Shown: one piece after another, positions 7,186-15,036 of the stretch
Layout of the letters: the number at the start of each line of letters is the position of its first letter
Numbering within the stretch: position 1 is the first letter of the stretch
Source of the DNA: Actinospica acidithermotolerans
GTDB taxonomy: Bacteria; Actinomycetota; Actinomycetes; Streptomycetales; Catenulisporaceae
Reading direction: 5' to 3'
NCBI RefSeq assembly: GCF_018139625.1
Contig: NZ_JAGSOH010000012.1
Coordinates: 31,238 to 95,237 of the forward strand
Length of the DNA: 64,000 nucleotides
The notes under the pieces: model-generated
The model's database searches: none
Told to the model about the DNA's origin: nothing
Seen by the model: the letters and a program-made list of their open reading frames with translations, nothing else
Made by a program: the position numbers and the translations under genes

Positions 7186-8229
7186 ATGCCCACCCCCGCA
7201 GAGCTCGGATTCGCGATGCCCGCCGAATGGTCGCCGCACGAGCGCACCTGGATGGCCTGGCCCACGGAGGGGTACACGCTCGGCGAGGACCCGGCCGAGG
7301 CGTACCGCGCGTGGTCGCAGGTGGCGAACACGATCGTGCGCTACGAGCCGGTGACGATGGTCGTCGACCCGGCGGCGCGCGCGTCGGCCGACGAGTGGCT
7401 GGACCCGGCCGTCGCCAAGGTCGAGTTCCCGCTCAACGACGCCTGGATGCGCGACATCGGCCCGACCTTCCTGACGCGCGGGGCCGGGGGCGGGGCCGGC
7501 GAGCTCGCCGCCGCCGACTGGATCTTCAACGGCTGGGGCGCGCAGTCCTGGGCGCAGTGGGACAAGGACGCGGACATCGCCGAATCGGTCATCGGGCACG
7601 CCGGGGCACGCCGCTTCATCTCGCGCCTGGTCAACGAGGGCGGCGGCATCCACGTCGACGGCGAGGGCACGGTGCTCGTCACCGAGACCGTGCAGCTGGA
7701 CCCGGGCCGCAACCCGGACTGGACCAGGCAAGCGGTCGAAGACGAGCTCAAGGCCTTCCTCGGCGTCGGCAAGGTCATCTGGCTGGCGCGCGGGCTTACC
7801 CGGGACTACAGCGAGTTCGGCACGCGCGGGCACGTCGACATCGTCGCGGCGTTCGTGCAGCCGGGCGTCGTGGTCGTGCACACGCAGCCGGATCCGGCGC
7901 ACCCGGACCACGAGGTGGGCAAGGCGAACGCCGCCCTGCTGCGGGGCGCGACGGACGCCCGCGGCCGCGCCCTCGAGGTGGTCGAGCTCCCGGCGCCGAC
8001 GGTGATCACCGACGCGGACGGCGAGCCGGTGGACTACTCGTACATCAACCACTACCTCGGCAACGGCTTCGCGCTGCTCTGCGGCTTCGACGACCCGCGC
8101 GACGCGCAGGCGGCCGAGATCCTCGGTTCGCTGCTGCCCGGCCGCAAGATCGAGCTCGTCGACGCCCGGCCCATCTTCGAGCGCGGCGGCGGCATCCACT
8201 GCATCACCCAGCAGCAGCCGGCGGTCTGA
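7186..8229 (+). CDS. aguA: Agmatine deiminase
   Basis: The 347-residue protein belongs to the agmatine deiminase branch of the guanidino-group modifying superfamily, which converts agmatine to N-carbamoylputrescine and ammonia. Family motifs are MPAEWSPHERTWMAWP near the N-terminus, NDAWMRDIGPTF, NEGGGIHVDGEG, GTRGHVDIVA and the catalytic cysteine in GGGIHCITQQQP (Cys339). ATG 7186 is preceded by GAGGAG at good spacing; the upstream 12-bp array keeps the frame open, so longer forms starting at GTG or ATG codons there cannot be excluded. It lies 77 bp after ureC on the same strand, probably in the same operon. No N-carbamoylputrescine amidase (AguB) is encoded in the window. Confidence 0.92.
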   Translation: MPTPAELGFAMPAEWSPHERTWMAWPTEGYTLGEDPAEAYRAWSQVANTIVRYEPVTMVVDPAARASADEWLDPAVAKVEFPLNDAWMRDIGPTFLTRGAGGGAGELAAADWIFNGWGAQSWAQWDKDADIAESVIGHAGARRFISRLVNEGGGIHVDGEGTVLVTETVQLDPGRNPDWTRQAVEDELKAFLGVGKVIWLARGLTRDYSEFGTRGHVDIVAAFVQPGVVVVHTQPDPAHPDHEVGKANAALLRGATDARGRALEVVELPAPTVITDADGEPVDYSYINHYLGNGFALLCGFDDPRDAQAAEILGSLLPGRKIELVDARPIFERGGGIHCITQQQPAV

Positions 8230-8297
8230 GAAATATCCGTTCGATTTGTTCCCGCGTGCCGAAAAGGAAATAGCGCACAAAATATTCCAGGCGTTCG

Positions 8298-8311
8298 CTA
8301 CCGGTCGGTAG
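8298..8311. promoter_or_regulatory. Palindromic operator candidate CTACCGGTCGGTAG
   Basis: Perfect 6-bp arms CTACCG/CGGTAG flank two central bases. It overlaps the expected -35 region of the promoter at 8331 and resembles TetR-family operators in form. The surrounding 8230-8330 stretch is clearly richer in A+T than its neighbours. Confidence 0.5.
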
Positions 8312-8330
8312 ACAGACATATTCGTCGCAG

Positions 8331-8336
8331 TACGCT
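8331..8336 (+). promoter_or_regulatory. -10 element upstream of the secreted protein gene
   Basis: TACGCT sits about 60 nt before the ATG at 8399, leaving a leader with a GAGGTG ribosome-binding site. Confidence 0.4.
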
Positions 8337-8398
8337 GACTACTGAGCCGGCTCGCCTCCCTTGGAAACCCACACTCCAGTCAGAGGTGCGATACAGCC

Positions 8399-9034
8399 AT
8401 GTCCGTTTCCCTCACCACCGCGCGGCGGCCGCTGGCCGTCGCCCTGCTCGCGGGCCTGACCGCGTTCGGCGTCGCGACGAGCGCCGACGCGGCCACCGCG
8501 GTCACCTACGACTGCCAGGCCAGCGCGCTCGGCCAGACCGGCACCTTCACCGTCAGCGCCTCCGTCACCGCCTCGGCGCCCAGCACCGTCGCGGCCGACT
8601 CGTCCCTGGCCATCACCGAGTCCGTGGGCTCGATCACGGTGCCCAGCAGCGCGGACGGCTACACCGTCAAGAAGATCCAGGGCATCAAGCTCGAGGTCCC
8701 GGTGCCGGCCAACTCGACCTACGACTCGGCCTCGCTCTCCGGCGGCAGCAACTACGGCTCCGGCACGCCGAGCGTGTCCGAGGCCTCCGGCGTGATCACG
8801 GTCTCCATCCCCGGCCCGATCAGCGCCGGCACCACGTTCACGCTGCCGACCCTCACCATCGATCTGACCTCGGGCTCCTCCGGCACGATCACGAGCTCGC
8901 TGTCCGGGACGAGCTACAGCAGCCCCGGCCTGACCTTCACCGCGGTGCTCTCGGTCATCGGTATCGGCGTCAACGCCAGCGCGGTGGGCTACCCGTCCGC
9001 GACGCCGTCGCTGACGAGCACGACCATCGACTAG
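8399..9034 (+). CDS. Secreted protein of unknown function
   Basis: The 211-residue product has a clear Sec signal peptide: RR near residue 10, a hydrophobic core PLAVALLAGLTAFGVA and a probable cleavage after SADAA near residue 32. The mature part is rich in Ser, Thr, Gly and Val, with alternating patterns suggesting an all-beta fold, and has a single Cys near its N-terminus. It bears a loose resemblance to exported actinobacterial domains of unknown function (DUF6801-like), but I cannot confirm this. GAGGTG precedes the ATG. It is a single-gene unit with its own promoter, operator candidate and terminator. Confidence 0.75.
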   Translation: MSVSLTTARRPLAVALLAGLTAFGVATSADAATAVTYDCQASALGQTGTFTVSASVTASAPSTVAADSSLAITESVGSITVPSSADGYTVKKIQGIKLEVPVPANSTYDSASLSGGSNYGSGTPSVSEASGVITVSIPGPISAGTTFTLPTLTIDLTSGSSGTITSSLSGTSYSSPGLTFTAVLSVIGIGVNASAVGYPSATPSLTSTTID

Positions 9035-9069
9035 GAAATCGAATCGGTGAATTAGTCGCATTCGACAAC

Positions 9070-9101
9070 GACGGGCGCCCGCATTGTCGCGGGCGCCCGT
9101 C
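9070..9101. terminator. Bidirectional terminator hairpin
   Basis: Perfect 13-bp arms (9070-9082 and 9089-9101) enclose the loop ATTGTC. It lies between the convergent secreted-protein gene and hemQ and can serve both. Confidence 0.85.
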
Positions 9102-9125
9102 TAAAACGCAGAACAGAGAAATCGC

Positions 9126-9863
9126 CTACGGCAGAACGCGGACGATTTCGCCGAGCGACTTGCGCCGGCCCGTGTAGAACGGGATCTCGACGCGGACGTG
9201 GCGGCGGGTCTCGGAGCCGCGGAGGTGGCGCATCAGATCCACGATCCGGTGCAGGTCGTTCGCCTCGAAGCAGAGCAGCCACTCGTAGTCGCCGAGCGCG
9301 AAGGACGGCACCGTGTTGGCGCGCACGTCCGGGTACTCGCGGGACATCTTGCCGTGCTCGGCGAGCAGCGCGCGGCGCTCCTCGTCCGGGAGCAGGTACC
9401 ACTCGTACGAGCGCACGAACGGGTAGACGCAGGCCCAGTCGCGCGGCGCCTCGCCGGCCAGGTAGGCCGGGATGTGGCTCTTGTTGAACTCCGCCGGGCG
9501 GTGCAGGGCCATGCTGGACCACACCGGCTCGCAGCACTGGCCGAGCAGGGTCTTGCGGAAGGACGAGTAGAGCTCCTGCAGCGACTCGGCCGACGGGCCG
9601 TGCGCCCAGATCATGATGTCGGCGTCGGCGCGCAGCCCGGCCGTGTCGTACGTGCCGCGCACCACGACGTCCTGGTCGGCGGCGAGCTTGGTGAACAGCT
9701 GCTCGACCTCCTCGGCGTAGCCCGCGCGCAGGCCCTCGTCCTCCGGAAGCTCGGCGACCGCCTTGAAGACCGACCAGCTGGTGTAGCGGATCTCCTCGTT
9801 CAGCTCCCGCGCCTTCCGGCTCACGGGCCTTTCCTGCTGCTCACTGCCCGTGGTGTCCGTCAT
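9126..9863 (-). CDS. hemQ: Coproheme decarboxylase HemQ (ChdC)
   Basis: This 245-residue protein of the chlorite-dismutase-like family oxidatively decarboxylates coproheme III to heme b, the last step of the coproporphyrin-dependent pathway in Gram-positive bacteria. Family signatures include YTSWSVFK near residue 27, ADIMIWAHGPS, and CVYPFVRSYEWYLLP, whose first Tyr (147) corresponds to the redox-active tyrosine. SFALGDYEWLLCFE and the HRIVDLMRHLR helix follow. Its ATG overlaps the stop of the preceding oxidase gene (ATGA), so the two are translationally coupled. It is the last gene of the hemE-hemY-hemQ operon and is followed by a strong terminator. Confidence 0.95.
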   Translation of the reverse strand: MTDTTGSEQQERPVSRKARELNEEIRYTSWSVFKAVAELPEDEGLRAGYAEEVEQLFTKLAADQDVVVRGTYDTAGLRADADIMIWAHGPSAESLQELYSSFRKTLLGQCCEPVWSSMALHRPAEFNKSHIPAYLAGEAPRDWACVYPFVRSYEWYLLPDEERRALLAEHGKMSREYPDVRANTVPSFALGDYEWLLCFEANDLHRIVDLMRHLRGSETRRHVRVEIPFYTGRRKSLGEIVRVLP

Positions 9864-11293
9864 CTCTCGTCGTTCCCTTCAATCAGTGTGCTTACGGCTG
9901 AGTCCGCGGAGGCGATGCAGGCCGGGATGCCCACGCCGTCGTACGCGGCGCCGGCGACGGCCAGGCCGGCCGGCAGCGCGGCGCGGATCCGGGCGACGCG
10001 GTCGAGGTGCCCGACCGCGTACTGCGGCAGGGCCCGCGTCCAGCGCTGCACGTGCCGGTCCACGGGGGCGGCGGTCAGGCCTATCGCGTCGGCGAGGTCG
10101 GCGAGCGCGGCCTTGGCCAGCTCCCCGTCCTCGCGCTCCAGGATCTCGGCCTCGCCGTGCCGCCCGAGCGAGGTGCGCAGGATGACCAGGTCCCCGGCGC
10201 TGTGCGCGAGCCAGGGCCATTTGAGGCTGGAGAACGTCGCGGCCTTGATCGCGCGCCCGTCCACCGGCGGCACCAGGAAGCCGGAGCCGAGCGGCATGCC
10301 GGCCAGGGCGCTGCGGTGGAAGGCGAAGGTGGTGATGGCCATCGAGGCGTACTCGATGTCGCGCAGCTCGGGGAGGGCGGACGGCGCGTGCTCGGCCAGC
10401 AGGTCGGCCGCCGCGTAGCCGGGGACGGCGAGCACGACGGCGTCGCCGTCCACGGTCGAGCCGTCGGACAGCTCGGCGCGCCATCCGGCCTCGGTGCGTC
10501 GCAGGGCCCGGACGGCGACGTCGGTGCGCAGGTCCGCGCCGCGCTTGGCGACATCCGCGGCGATGGCGCCGGGCAGCCGTCCCACGCCGCCGCGGATGCC
10601 CGCGAAGACCGGCTTCGGCGCCTGGCCGGCGGCCGAGGAGTCCGCCGCGCCCTTGGCGAGCAGATCGCGCACGCCGGTGGTCAGCGGGGTGCCGGCCGCG
10701 GCCAGCGGAACGAGCTGCGGGACCGTGGCGCGCAGCGAGAGCTTGTCGGCGTGGCCCGCGTAGACGCCGCCGAGCAGCGGCTCGACGAGCCGGTCCACGA
10801 CCTCGCGGCCGAGCCGGCGGGCGATGTACTCGCCCACGGCCACGTCCTCGGTGACCGGCGTCTTCGGCATCACGCGGTCGGCCTGCACGCGGGCCAGGCC
10901 GCGGGAGCCGAGCACGCCGCTCGCGCTCAGGGCCCGGAGGTCGCCGGGGACGCCCATCAGCTGTCCGGAGGGCAGCGGGTGCAGCTCTCCGCGGCTCCAC
11001 ACGCCGGCGGCCGTGGTGGCCGGGTGCACGATGTCGTCCGCGAGCCCGGTCTCCTGGGCCAGCGCCACGCCCTCGGGCCGGCGCGCCAGGATCGACTCTG
11101 CGCCGAGGTCCACGGTGCTCCCGGCGACGTGCCCGAGCACGAGCTTCCCGCCGTAGCCCGGCGAGGCCTCGAGCAGGGTCACGGTGAGCCCGGCGGCGAG
11201 GGCGGCACGCGCCGCGGCCAGGCCGGTGACCCCGCCGCCGACGACGAGCAGATGCCGCGGCCGGCGGCCGGTGGGAGGCGTCGTGGACGACAC
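9860..11293 (-). CDS. hemY: Coproporphyrinogen III / protoporphyrinogen oxidase (HemY/CgoX)
   Basis: The 477-residue flavoprotein begins with a Rossmann FAD-binding motif LLVVGGGVTGLAAARAAL (about 15-32) and ends with the FAD-contacting GAAYDGVGIPACIASA. It belongs to the HemY/HemG oxidase family; with HemQ beside it, coproporphyrinogen III is the expected substrate. No ferrochelatase gene is in the window. The GTG start at 11293 lies two bases after the hemE stop and is preceded by GGAG at suitable spacing. It is coupled to both neighbours. Confidence 0.93.
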   Translation of the reverse strand: MSSTTPPTGRRPRHLLVVGGGVTGLAAARAALAAGLTVTLLEASPGYGGKLVLGHVAGSTVDLGAESILARRPEGVALAQETGLADDIVHPATTAAGVWSRGELHPLPSGQLMGVPGDLRALSASGVLGSRGLARVQADRVMPKTPVTEDVAVGEYIARRLGREVVDRLVEPLLGGVYAGHADKLSLRATVPQLVPLAAAGTPLTTGVRDLLAKGAADSSAAGQAPKPVFAGIRGGVGRLPGAIAADVAKRGADLRTDVAVRALRRTEAGWRAELSDGSTVDGDAVVLAVPGYAAADLLAEHAPSALPELRDIEYASMAITTFAFHRSALAGMPLGSGFLVPPVDGRAIKAATFSSLKWPWLAHSAGDLVILRTSLGRHGEAEILEREDGELAKAALADLADAIGLTAAPVDRHVQRWTRALPQYAVGHLDRVARIRAALPAGLAVAGAAYDGVGIPACIASADSAVSTLIEGNDER

Positions 11294-11295
11294 GG

Positions 11296-12384
11296 TCAGC
11301 TCCGGACGGTGTTTTCGTGCACGTAGTCGACGACCCGGGCCAGCTGCCCGGGATCGGCGTTGGGCGGGACCCCGTGGCCGAGGTTGAAGACGTGGCCGGG
11401 CAGCCGCGCGGCGTCGTCGAGCACGCGCTGGACCGCGGCGTCGAGCGCGGCGGGCGGCGCGAAGAGCGTGGCCGGGTCGAGGTTGCCCTGCAGGGCCTTG
11501 CCGGGCCCGACGCGGCGCTCGGCCTCGTGCAGCGGCACCCGCCAGTCGACGCCGACCACGTCGGCCCCGGCCTCGCCGAGGTCGCGCAGCAGCTCGCCGG
11601 TACCGACGCCGAAGTGGATGCGCGGCACGCCGCGGTCGGCGACGGCGGCGAAGACCTTGGCGGAGGCGGGCTGCACGTACTGCCGGTAGTCGACGGGGGC
11701 GACCGAGCCGACCCAGGAGTCGAACAGCTGGATCGCGGAGGCGCCGGCGTCGATCTGGGTGAGCAGGAAGGTCGAGGTGATGTCGGCGACGCGGTCCAGC
11801 AGCGCGGTGAACAGCTGCGGATCGCCGTACATCATGGCCTTGGTGTGCTCGAAGCCCTTCGAGGGGCCGCCCTCGATCAGGTAGCTGGCGAGCGTGAAGG
11901 GCGCGCCGCCGAAGCCGATCAGCGGGGTGGCGCCGAGCTCGGCGGTCAGCAGGCGCACCGCGGCGGCGATCGGCGCGAGCTCGTCCGGCTCGGGCGCGCG
12001 CAGCCGGTCGAGGTCGGCGGCGGCGCGCACCGGCTCGGCGATGACCGGCCCGACGCCCGGCTTGATCTCCAGGTCGAGGCCGATCGCCTTGAGCGGGGTG
12101 ACGATGTCGCTGAAGAAGACGGCGGCGTCGACGCCGTAGCGGCGCACCGGCTGCATGGTGATCTCGGCGACGAGCTCCGGCATGAAGCAGGAGTCGAGCA
12201 TCGGGATGCCCTCGCGGGCCTTGCGGTACTCGGGCAGCGAGCGGCCGGCCTGGCGCATGAACCACACGGGGGTGTGCGGCACGGGTTCCCGGCGGCAGGC
12301 GCGCAGGAACGCGGAGTCGGCGGCGGGGGTCGCCGGGGCCGCGGCGTCGGGATCGGTGCTCTGCGCGTTCTGGGTGCTGCTCAC
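11296..12384 (-). CDS. hemE: Uroporphyrinogen decarboxylase
   Basis: This 362-residue enzyme converts uroporphyrinogen III to coproporphyrinogen III in heme synthesis. The N-terminal [16 protein letters not shown] (about 33-48) is the diagnostic uroporphyrinogen-binding motif. Other conserved parts are [18 protein letters not shown] and the C-terminal [12 protein letters not shown]. The GTG at 12384 is chosen because TATCGT (minus strand, 12392-12397) lies exactly 7 nt upstream, a leaderless arrangement. A longer frame up to 12501 would add 39 unsupported residues. It is the first gene of the heme operon. Confidence 0.96.
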   Translation of the reverse strand: MSSTQNAQSTDPDAAAPATPAADSAFLRACRREPVPHTPVWFMRQAGRSLPEYRKAREGIPMLDSCFMPELVAEITMQPVRRYGVDAAVFFSDIVTPLKAIGLDLEIKPGVGPVIAEPVRAAADLDRLRAPEPDELAPIAAAVRLLTAELGATPLIGFGGAPFTLASYLIEGGPSKGFEHTKAMMYGDPQLFTALLDRVADITSTFLLTQIDAGASAIQLFDSWVGSVAPVDYRQYVQPASAKVFAAVADRGVPRIHFGVGTGELLRDLGEAGADVVGVDWRVPLHEAERRVGPGKALQGNLDPATLFAPPAALDAAVQRVLDDAARLPGHVFNLGHGVPPNADPGQLARVVDYVHENTVRS

Positions 12385-12391
12385 GAAATGC

Positions 12392-12397
12392 ACGATA
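12392..12397 (-). promoter_or_regulatory. -10 element of hemE (leaderless)
   Basis: TATCGT on the minus strand, 7 nt before the hemE GTG at 12384. It would drive the whole hemE-hemY-hemQ operon. Confidence 0.55.
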
Positions 12398-12541
12398 CCC
12401 GCGTGCGAGGGCGGACCCGTACTCGCCCCGGCGCGCCCGGCCGCGGGCGCCCGGGACGCCTTCTTCATTTTGTGAGGACCGTCACAGGTGACTTCGCGCA
12501 TACTTGGGCGCGCCTACCCGCCGCGGTCCGCCACCCGGTCG

Positions 12542-12547
12542 TACGCT
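12542..12547 (+). promoter_or_regulatory. -10 element of the DUF3000 gene (leaderless)
   Basis: TACGCT is followed by 7 nt and the ATG at 12555. Confidence 0.55.
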
Positions 12548-12554
12548 GCGACAC

Positions 12555-13277
12555 ATGGCCCAGCACCCGCACCCCCTGACCCCGCACCGCGCCCAGGTCG
12601 CCGAGGCGCCGTCGGGCGGCGCCGGGCCGGCGACGCCCGAGGTCTTCGCGGCGGCGGTCGGGGGCATCGGCGCGCTGCGGCCGCGGCCGGGCCTGGAGTT
12701 CGAGCCGCTGCCGGCGCCGCGTCGGCTCGCCACGCACAGCCACGCGGTCTCGGTCTCGGCGTCGGAGCAGCGCGAGGGCGGCGAGGTGGAGCTCGGTTCG
12801 GGCCGCTTCGTGCTGCTGTACGAGCCCGCGGGCCACGAGGAGTGGCTCGGCAGCTGGCGCTGCGTCACGCTGCTGGAGGCGGAGCTCGAGCCGGAGATCG
12901 CTGAGGACCCGCTGGTGGCCGACGTCGCCTGGTCCTGGCTGCGGGAGGCGCTGTCCGGCCTGAACTACGCGGCGCTCGGCGGCACCGTCTCGCGCTGCGC
13001 GTCCTCGGGCTACGGCGAGCTCGCGGACCAGGGCACCAGCATGTCGGTCGAGCTGCGGGCGTCCTGGTCGCCGCTGCCGCCGCTGGACGCCTCCATCCCC
13101 GGCGGCCCGGCCGTGCAGCGCGCCGCGGCGGCCGCGGGCCGCGCCCGGTGGAGCGCGCAGGAGGCCGGCCCGGGCCTCGCCGCGCACGTCGAGGCCTGGT
13201 CGCAGTGCCTGGCGACGGCGGTCGGGATGCCCCCCGAGCTGGCCGGGATCGCCCGGCTGCCGCGCGTCGGCGGCTGA
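12555..13277 (+). CDS. DUF3000 family protein
   Basis: The 240-residue protein matches the actinobacterial DUF3000 family, of unknown function, in length, position next to hemE and motifs such as RLATHSHAVS and FVLLYEPAGHEEWLGSWRCV. No signal peptide or membrane segment is visible. Its central part contains conserved Trp and Glu residues (DPLVADVAWSWLREAL). It is divergent from hemE, with a 170-bp shared promoter region. In Streptomyces chromosomes it usually sits between hemE and a LuxR-type response regulator, as here. Confidence 0.85.
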   Translation: MAQHPHPLTPHRAQVAEAPSGGAGPATPEVFAAAVGGIGALRPRPGLEFEPLPAPRRLATHSHAVSVSASEQREGGEVELGSGRFVLLYEPAGHEEWLGSWRCVTLLEAELEPEIAEDPLVADVAWSWLREALSGLNYAALGGTVSRCASSGYGELADQGTSMSVELRASWSPLPPLDASIPGGPAVQRAAAAAGRARWSAQEAGPGLAAHVEAWSQCLATAVGMPPELAGIARLPRVGG

Positions 13278-13666
13278 GCGCGGCCGCGCTCCGCGGGGGG
13301 TTACGGCGGGCGGACCGCTGGACGACCGGTCATTCGATCACTAGACGTCCGTTGAGCCAAACGGGCGTACATCCAGAATTGGTTAACGGTCGGTCACGCT
13401 GGGTATGAAGCCTACCCACACGGCGGATTCAGCTGCCCCTCAGGCCGGGACCGGACTGATCCGCTACTGCGTCCGGGTGAGTTCCGTACGGTGGCGTCTC
13501 GCCCGGACGGCGGAAGCGCACGGCCGTTCGGCCGTCGGCTCACGCTAAAGGTCGCCACTCACATTGCCGATTCCTTCCCCGGAAGGGCTAGAGACAGGCC
13601 CTTCCGTCCGGCCGGCCCCTCCACCCTCGCCGACCGGTCCAACCCTCCACCTCCAGGGAGGTTCGG
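13278..13666. other. Intergenic leader region of the response-regulator gene
   Basis: No gene is supported. There is an inverted repeat CCGTT-N6-AACGG at 13349-13364. Nearer the gene, GGAAGGGC (13581-13588) can pair with GCCCTTCC downstream (13598-13605), while part of it can instead pair with CCTTC just upstream (13573-13577). These two hairpins exclude each other. A GGGAGG ribosome-binding site lies just before the GTG at 13667. Confidence 0.5.
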
Positions 13667-14398
13667 GTGTCCGTCCTCGTCGACCATGCCGCGAGCATGC
13701 TGGCCTACCGGCCGGCCAAGCTGACCGCGATGGTAGTTGTGCACGATCCGCGCGTGCGCACCTCAGTGACCCGCCATCTGTGGGCACTCGGAGTGCGCGA
13801 TGTGGTGGAGGCCTCCACCATCGCCGAGGCGCGAAGCCGGATGGCCACGGTTCGCGATATCGCGGTCGTGGACGTGCATCTGCCGGACGGCCCCGGCCTG
13901 GCGTTGCTGGCGGAGATGCGCACGGCCGGGTGGAACAGCGCGGTCGCCATCTCCACCGCCGACGACACCAACGCGGTGCGCGCGGCGCTCGCCTCCGGGG
14001 TGCGCGGCTACGTGGTCACCGGCGCCCGGACGCTGCCGCAGGCCCGCCCGGGGCTGAACGGGATGAACGGCGCGGGCCCGATGGGGCACGGCCACGGCCC
14101 GGCGCACCTGCGCGAGCGGCGGCTGGCCGCGATGTCCGGACAGGCCGGCACGATGGCCGCGCTGGCCCAGGGCTCGATCCCGAACACCATGAACGCCGGC
14201 GTGCGCGAGCTGTCCGCGCGCGAGATCGAGGTGCTGCGGCTGGTCGCCGACGGCCGCTCGAACAAGGCCATCGGGCAGACGATGGGGCTGAGCGCGCTGA
14301 CCGTGAAGAGCCATCTCGCTCGGATCGCCCGCAAGCTCGGCACCGGCGACCGCGCCGGCATGGTCGCCGTGGCCATGCGCGGCGGGATCATCGCCTGA
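13667..14398 (+). CDS. LuxR-type response regulator with degenerate receiver domain
   Basis: The 243-residue protein has an N-terminal receiver-like domain (about 20-125) and a C-terminal LuxR/NarL helix-turn-helix (about 180-243, with LSAREIEVLRLVADG and NKAIGQTMGLSALTVKSHLARI). The would-be phosphorylation aspartate is kept (VVDVHLPDG). One acid of the usual Asp-Asp pair is replaced by His (VVVHDPRV), and the conserved lysine of the GY-x-x-K segment is Thr (GYVVTGA). It may therefore work without phosphorylation. No histidine kinase is adjacent. The GTG start has GGGAGG upstream. The linker (about 125-180) is Gly/Met/His-rich. The gene's 3' end is duplicated four times downstream. Confidence 0.88.
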   Translation: MSVLVDHAASMLAYRPAKLTAMVVVHDPRVRTSVTRHLWALGVRDVVEASTIAEARSRMATVRDIAVVDVHLPDGPGLALLAEMRTAGWNSAVAISTADDTNAVRAALASGVRGYVVTGARTLPQARPGLNGMNGAGPMGHGHGPAHLRERRLAAMSGQAGTMAALAQGSIPNTMNAGVRELSAREIEVLRLVADGRSNKAIGQTMGLSALTVKSHLARIARKLGTGDRAGMVAVAMRGGIIA

Positions 14399-14830
14399 CC
14401 ATCGCCCGCCGTGACGAGCCACCTCACCCGGGCCGCCCGCAAGCTCGGCACCGGCGACCGCGCCGGCATGGTCGCCGTGGCCATGCGCGGCGGGATCATC
14501 GCCTGACCATCGCCCGCCGTGACGAGCCACCTCACCCGGGCCGCCCGCAAGCTCGGCACCGGCGACCGCGCCGGCATGGTCGCCGTGGCCATGCGCGGCG
14601 GGATCATCGCCTGACCATCGCCCGCCGTGACGAGCCACCTCACCCGGGCCGCCCGCAAGCTCGGCACCGGCGACCGCGCCGGCATGGTCGCCGTGGCCAT
14701 GCGCGGCGGGATCATCGCCTGACCATCGCCCGCCGTGACGAGCCACCTCACCCGGGCCGCCCGCAAGCTCGGCACCGGCGACCGCGCCGGCATGGTCGCC
14801 GTGGCCATGCGCGGCGGGATCATCGCCTGA
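14399..14830 (+). repeat. Four perfect 108-bp tandem repeats of the response-regulator gene end
   Basis: Units run 14399-14506, 14507-14614, 14615-14722 and 14723-14830 and are identical to one another. The last 71 bp or so of each unit copies the gene's own 3' end (about 14328-14398), including the TGA. The first 37 bp resemble but do not match the gene. In the gene's frame each unit has an in-frame GTG followed by about 30 codons of the HTH end and then TGA. 108 is a multiple of 3, so frame is kept from unit to unit. No ribosome-binding site precedes the GTGs. Confidence 0.97.
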
Positions 14831-15036
14831 CCGTCGCCCGCGTCGCCCGCGGCACGTGGGCTTCCGGACAACCCGCGGCCTTCCCTGCGGGGCGTCCGCG
14901 TTCGTGTGACTAACCACGCCTGCGGGTGAACTCCCGCGCTCGCTGCCCGCCGGGGGCATGTCCCTCGTGCGGGCGGACGCGTTGGTCCGGTCGGTTGTCC
15001 GGTCGGCCCAGGTCCACGGCGTCGGGGAGTAGCACC

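Noticed and set aside
14399..14830. CRISPR array
   Set aside because: Units are 108 bp, identical and directly adjacent with no variable spacers, and they copy a gene end. No cas gene is present.
14412..14830. Four 31-codon genes inside the 108-bp units
   Set aside because: Each has a GTG and a stop but no ribosome-binding site or TAnnnT box, so I do not call them genes, only a possibility to test.
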